NCBI GenBank assembly: GCA_034336665.1
Contig: CM067576.1
Span: 11,585,385 to 11,649,384, forward strand
Reading direction: 5' to 3'
Length of the DNA stretch: 64,000 nucleotides
Origin: Luscinia megarhynchos
Taxonomy: Eukaryota; Chordata; Aves; Passeriformes; Turdidae
Shown: piece after piece, positions 58,991 through 64,000 of the stretch
Numbering within the stretch: position 1 is the first letter of the stretch
Layout of the letters: every line of letters begins with the position of its first letter
Notes under the pieces: generated by a model
What the model was told of the DNA's origin: nothing
What the model saw: the letters and a program-made list of their open reading frames with translations, nothing else
Database searches by the model: none
Position numbers and translations under genes: made by a program

Positions 58991-61900
58991 GGTTTTATTT
59001 CGTTTTGTTCGCTTTTTGTGAGAAATACTACTTTGTACATACACAAGGGAATTCAAATAACTAATTGATGCTTAGAAATATGAAAAACCATTGTGACTTC
59101 TTTCTATTGAAAGTAGATAAATCCCATAGATACAGAAAATGTGCCCCTGTGGAAACAAGTGTCTCATTTTCATTACACCAAACAACTTTCTTGACAACTT
59201 GACAATATTTGCTGAACAAAATGTTGGCAACAGAATGCTTTAAAAGGCATTTTATAAGGCTACACAATTCCAACTATTTACTTTTCTTAAGTGAAGTATT
59301 TGTAGCAAATAGGAAGTAAGGGAACAGGAGGGAAATGTTTCTTCTGTGTGAATGCCTTTATTTCATGGCTGATGAAGGGAAGTGAGTGCAGGCAGATCTG
59401 AGTGCTGTGGCAGCACACAAACAGCACCTGACTCCATTTGCCACGGCCATATGAGAATTGGAGACAAAAATATAATTGCTCAACATTTTCAGAATCTATA
59501 ACAACAGGTCATGACTAAATACTGCTCTCCTCTAATTTAACTCAAGGAGAGCCACATACTTGGATTTAAGTGCAAATGCAAACCTTTGAATTTAGCTGGT
59601 CTTTCTTCTAAGCAATTGTGGCAAATGTATTTTCCTAATGATTCTTCTCAAGTAGAAATAGATATTGAAATCAAAACTGACTCATGGGGTCCTAGGGAAG
59701 GCAGGATTCTGCTTAGAACATTTTAAAATAAATTTGAAAATTTCTTAAATATCAGTGACATTTCCAAAAGTGCTGAAGAGTACTGCTGTCGGATATAAAA
59801 GTAACTATCTTGTTTTTAGCTCATCTGTCTTTCAAAGATATTTATCTGAAACTTTGGATAAATTTGCAGCTCCTAAGATAGACAAAATACTGATAACTGT
59901 CAAGGATTAGGTAATGCAAAACTAGGCATGATTTTCTTTGAAGGTCATTGAAATTTTAATGTTGCAGATAAATAACATGACCCATTTCTTTATTTGGAAT
60001 TAATTATAATGTTTAACATATTGAGCATACACCACTAGAAAAGGTCATCTGATCTTTGGGATTCTCTTGTGGCACAAGAAATATTAATAATGCTGACCCT
60101 AAAAAGAAATAATTTCAAAAATGACACAATTGAAATCTGGAAATAAATATGCTCAGGTTTCCACTTACATGCTGCAGTATTTCCTAATCATGTGACAGTG
60201 TCACTTCTGCACACAACAAGAAATCAACTATTTTTATTTTGACCTGGGCCTTCACACAAAGTATTAATTTACTTTGCAGCATAATGGAACCAGTTCTGCT
60301 GTCACCACAGAGAGCTGCTGTGCACTGCATCAGAAAGAGAGATGACAGAAATTCCAGCAGCAGCAGAATTTAAATGTCTCGCCTGCAATTTTGTTCAGTA
60401 GCATCTTTGTACATCTGACATGTGAAATATGTCTTTAGCTTTTGAGACAACAAATGACATTTGGTTTTGCTAAGAAGGCTTAGTAAGGGAAAAGCTCATT
60501 CAAAAATGTCACTTGTGTTACCACAGAGGTGTCCTCCGAAAATGAGCCTAAATATGTATGGAATATTTTAATACTTAGAAATTTTACAGAAAATACCATC
60601 AAGCAATTTGTTTTTTCCTTCTGGAAATGCAGGCAAGCACTCTGACCTAGTTTTATGCATTTATTTCTCCACTATATTTTAACCACAGCCCTCTCAATTC
60701 AGTGGACTTGGAAAATGCTAAAACATGAACTGATCTTTGGGAAGACAATGAAGAGCACAGCAAAACCTGAGCACATTTCTATCCCATTTCATAGAGTACT
60801 AAGTCGAGTGCATTTTGAACTTCCAAAAGTTAAACATCCTGTGGCACAGGAGAACATATTTAAATATCAAAGACTAGTTTTGCTGAATTAAAAACACAAA
60901 CATAGTTCTTTGGAAAGACTAAAAGGTATAATTTTTTCATTTATCAATGTGATAATAAGATTTCCTTAAAACCAGATGAACTTCAAATGTCCTTATCATT
61001 AGCATGCTGGTATTTTCCAGTATTTGTATTTGCTGGCAACCTTTTTGTCCTTCCAGGAGAGAACACTTGTACTTATTTACACAAAATAAAGACAGCTTCA
61101 CTTTATAATTTCAATATTTTGGGCAAGCAGTAATATACCAGTCTGCTAGCCAGTCTTAGCAGGAAATAGTCCTAGTGCTGATTACAATGAGATGACTCGT
61201 GGTCTCAGCTCATTTTGAGAAGTTTAGTAAACATGTTATCACTAGCACAGGGCTGATGTAATGTTTATAAGTTCAGTCTGTCCTGTTTTGCCATTGTTGG
61301 TGATACTCTTGTTACCAAAACAGCCTAAAAGTCTTTTCTTCATCATAACCTTCTGAAGGTCACATACAGAAGATGTTTCTTAATGATTTAATATTTGAAA
61401 CACATTTTTAAAGAGAAATCCTCCATGCTGTCAAAACACCTCCCTGAATTTAAAACTTTAATTCTTACTTATAATAAAGCTTGAAAAATTTGATACTGCA
61501 GAAAGCTTTTAACTGATGATCTGATCTGTATGTAAGTAAAATCCATTTTGTCTAAATAATGAATAGGTCAAGTCATGTGGTGGATTATCTATATGGCTGC
61601 AAATGTTTACTTAACATTATGGTTAGATGAGTATCTATATTTGTTAACATAAGGATCAATACATGTCCTTTGGGACACGTGAGCTAAGGCTGACATAATC
61701 ACAGAGGAAAAACTTTATGTATAAATTAGAAGGAAAGAGAAAAACTCTGCAGCCTGGATAACCTGTTTAGTTAAGTTTCTGAAAAGGCATCAGGTTTGTT
61801 AATACTCTTTTTACACTCAACACATTTTCCATTTCAAACTGTCTTAAGAGTGATTAAATTGTGACTATGATCATGTCACACACACTTTTCTCCCTTTAAT

Positions 61901-64000
61901 TTCTAGGCTTGTAGCCTGTCAGTTTAAATGAACTCAGTGTAATCCTGACATACCAGGCTGCAGTGATTCCATCACCTCTGTGCTGACAGTGGGATCTCTG
62001 CCCATGTGTCACCATCTGGGACCTCACTAGAAATGCTGTAGTGGAAAATGAACCCAGCTCCTCAACCTTTAGCTGAGCTGTGTCAGGGGTATCACTTGTA
62101 GCAGTGTTTCTTTAATCCCTCTTCACCTCAAGTAAGAAGTTATAACTGAATGTATACATGAGGAAGATCTGATGGATAGGGAAGTACAATTTTTAGTAAT
62201 TTTCAGAATAAACCAACGTTTCCAAATTTCTCAGCATTGTACATTATAAAATATTTATGATATGGAAACTCACTACTCTCATGCCTCAGTGCAGCAGGGA
62301 TGAGTAAGAAGTCATAGGGCAAGTTCTGTTTTCAAGATCTCAGCAACTTCTTTAATTACCTCCATAGACAGAAACTTCTTTCCAAGACAGACTTTATTGG
62401 ATTGTGGAAATGTCTTCGTTTTTTCCTACCTTTTGCCTGTGGTTAAGGCCCTCAGGAACTTCCTTCAATACTTCTCTAGGAAGGTGCCCATTTCTCCAAT
62501 TTCAGGGAGAGCATCCAACACCTTTCTATTTGCTATGCACATCATCTTTTATCATTTTTGCCTCAGCTGCTTCAAGAGTTGGGGTTCCAGGTCTATGTCT
62601 AAACCAACAGAACTCAGCTGTGTGTCTGATATCTGAAAGGGTCACTGAAAGTGCCACTTTAGAAGCACTGAATATGCAGTAAGACAATGAAACCAAGTAA
62701 ACAAAATGCTCCATTGTAAAGAAACAGAAATTGAGATGACAAATTGCATAACTTATTATTATTAATTATACTTATCTAAGTATTACTGTACCAGCATAAA
62801 ATATCTTATCTTAAACAAAGCCATAAAAAGAGTTGCATAAGAAATTTCAGTAATGCAATACTGGCTGCTTTCAAGCCTACCATGTCTACAGACATTTCTA
62901 CCAATTAGATCACCCAATTATGAGACAAGCCCAGATAATCTGCTAAAGTCACATTACATTTTCTTTTCAGTTGCATATATCTTTGCAGAACTAGCATTGA
63001 AAATAGAATTTTGCTTTCACAGAGTCAATGTATAACATTTCTGCAAGAAACATATTTGGCTCTGTTAAAATCAAATGTCTTTCTGTTTATTCTTATCAAA
63101 TTCTGTGACAGAAAACTGGTTACTAGTTAATAATGGAATAATGTTAATACTGCACATTATTTGTTTCCTATTCTGATAGGTTTCTCTAGTTTGGACATAA
63201 ACATGCAAGCATAGAAAGAGATTTTTATCCACACTCTACAGTACAAGGGTGAATACACATGTTTTTGATTAAACTGTACTTTAGTGAGAATTTTTTAATA
63301 ATGACATTTTGCCTCTCATCTTGTTCAGTCTCAGCTCAGGAAAAAGGGTGTCCTGACAATGACCCTGTGCCCATTCTGAACCAGCAGTAAGTGTTACTGA
63401 GGTAATTTCCTGCTTCTTCACAGTTTGGTACCGACCCAGACCAACCTTTTTTCGCCTGAAATGAGACAGTGCTGGAGTTCAGGGTCATATGGCCCCAAGC
63501 AAAATGAATGGACCAAGTCATTAAGCTGAATGTTTTGCATAATTTCAGTTTAAAAAGAAGTGCAATAAGTGAAACAGCCCAGTTTGCAGATGCTGAGTTC
63601 ACAGCTGCTGCTTTTGTTTATTGATGCATAGTCCTACTGCACACAAAAATTTGAGCTTTCCTGTCTTAAGACTGCAATGTACCGGTTCAGGGAAATAAGA
63701 TACAGGTGAGGTTAGAACAGAAGAGTTGAAATGTAGCACACAAATAAACAGACACCCTACAGCTCCTCCTAAACCTGCTTAGGCTCACGCCAGACACATT
63801 TCACCAGGATCTCAGCAGATACTGAAATTCAGTGTGCTTGAGCAATGTTCCCATTGAATGTTAATTTGTCAATAAAGGAAAACCATGAACTTCCTATGAA
63901 CTTCTGAAAACCGATAAAGCTCGTATGAAAAGTGCCTGAGTCTCAACTGCACCTCTACAACAGCTTTTGCACGTGGGGTGTCTCAGCAAGTTTTCCCTTG

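Larger units (their letters stand above)
43300..64000. other. Gene-poor interval, no supportable exon
   Basis: Open frames here are short (longest 127 codons, just left of this interval) and lack recognisable domains or paired splice sites with homology. FOXI1, expected on this side from mammalian order, would show as a GC-rich forkhead exon and is absent. The interval contains the CR1 fragments, simple repeats and small duplications listed separately. Confidence 0.6.

Noticed and set aside
1..64000. Prokaryotic systems, CRISPR arrays, tRNA or rRNA genes
   Set aside because: No regularly spaced repeats, tRNA A/B boxes in cloverleaf context or rRNA-like stretches were seen, and the sequence is plainly vertebrate nuclear DNA.

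Overview
The window is vertebrate nuclear DNA, and most likely from a bird, probably a songbird. The evidence is compact GT-AG split genes, several CR1 LINE 3'-end fragments (the characteristic bird/reptile LINE), and retroviral LTRs of a type common in passerine genomes. The species cannot be named from the sequence. Nothing prokaryotic is present: no operons, CRISPR arrays or phage genes.

Region by region. (1) 1-5.7 kb is a mosaic of decayed endogenous-retrovirus sequence: a minus-oriented LTR near 425-930, a CR1 scrap, a plus-oriented internal remnant with a broken integrase-like segment near 1.85-2.16 kb, a perfect 19-bp hairpin at 1447-1492, a GC-rich CpG-island-like block at 3.29-3.96 kb, and a second LTR-like segment at about 5.02-5.71 kb. 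(2) 5.7-12.6 kb has no recognisable gene. It holds a strong CTCF-like motif (6431-6445) and one well-preserved probable LTR (7477-8067). (3) 12,885-39,396 on the + strand is the complete coding region of LCP2, encoding the SLP-76 adaptor. I assembled 21 coding exons, all with GT-AG introns and consistent phase, giving 535 codons plus a stop. (4) 41,772-43,278 on the - strand is a small three-exon gene for an 88-residue protein, tail-to-tail with LCP2. By position it is most likely the C5orf58 counterpart. (5) 43.3-64 kb shows no supportable coding exon, only CR1 fragments and simple sequence.

How the genes fit together: SLP-76 is the cytosolic scaffold that links ZAP-70/Syk-family kinases, Vav, Nck, Itk, Gads and PLC-gamma1 downstream of the T-cell receptor, platelet and mast-cell receptors. 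Every expected module is present: SAM domain, the three YESP/YEPP tyrosines at residues 113, 128 and 145, the PxxP region, the RxxK Gads-binding motif and a C-terminal SH2 domain with FLVRDS. The LCP2/C5orf58 tail-to-tail pair matches the gene order I recall for mammals. The flanking mammalian neighbours (KCNMB1/KCNIP1 upstream, FOXI1/DOCK2 downstream) were looked for and not seen inside this window.
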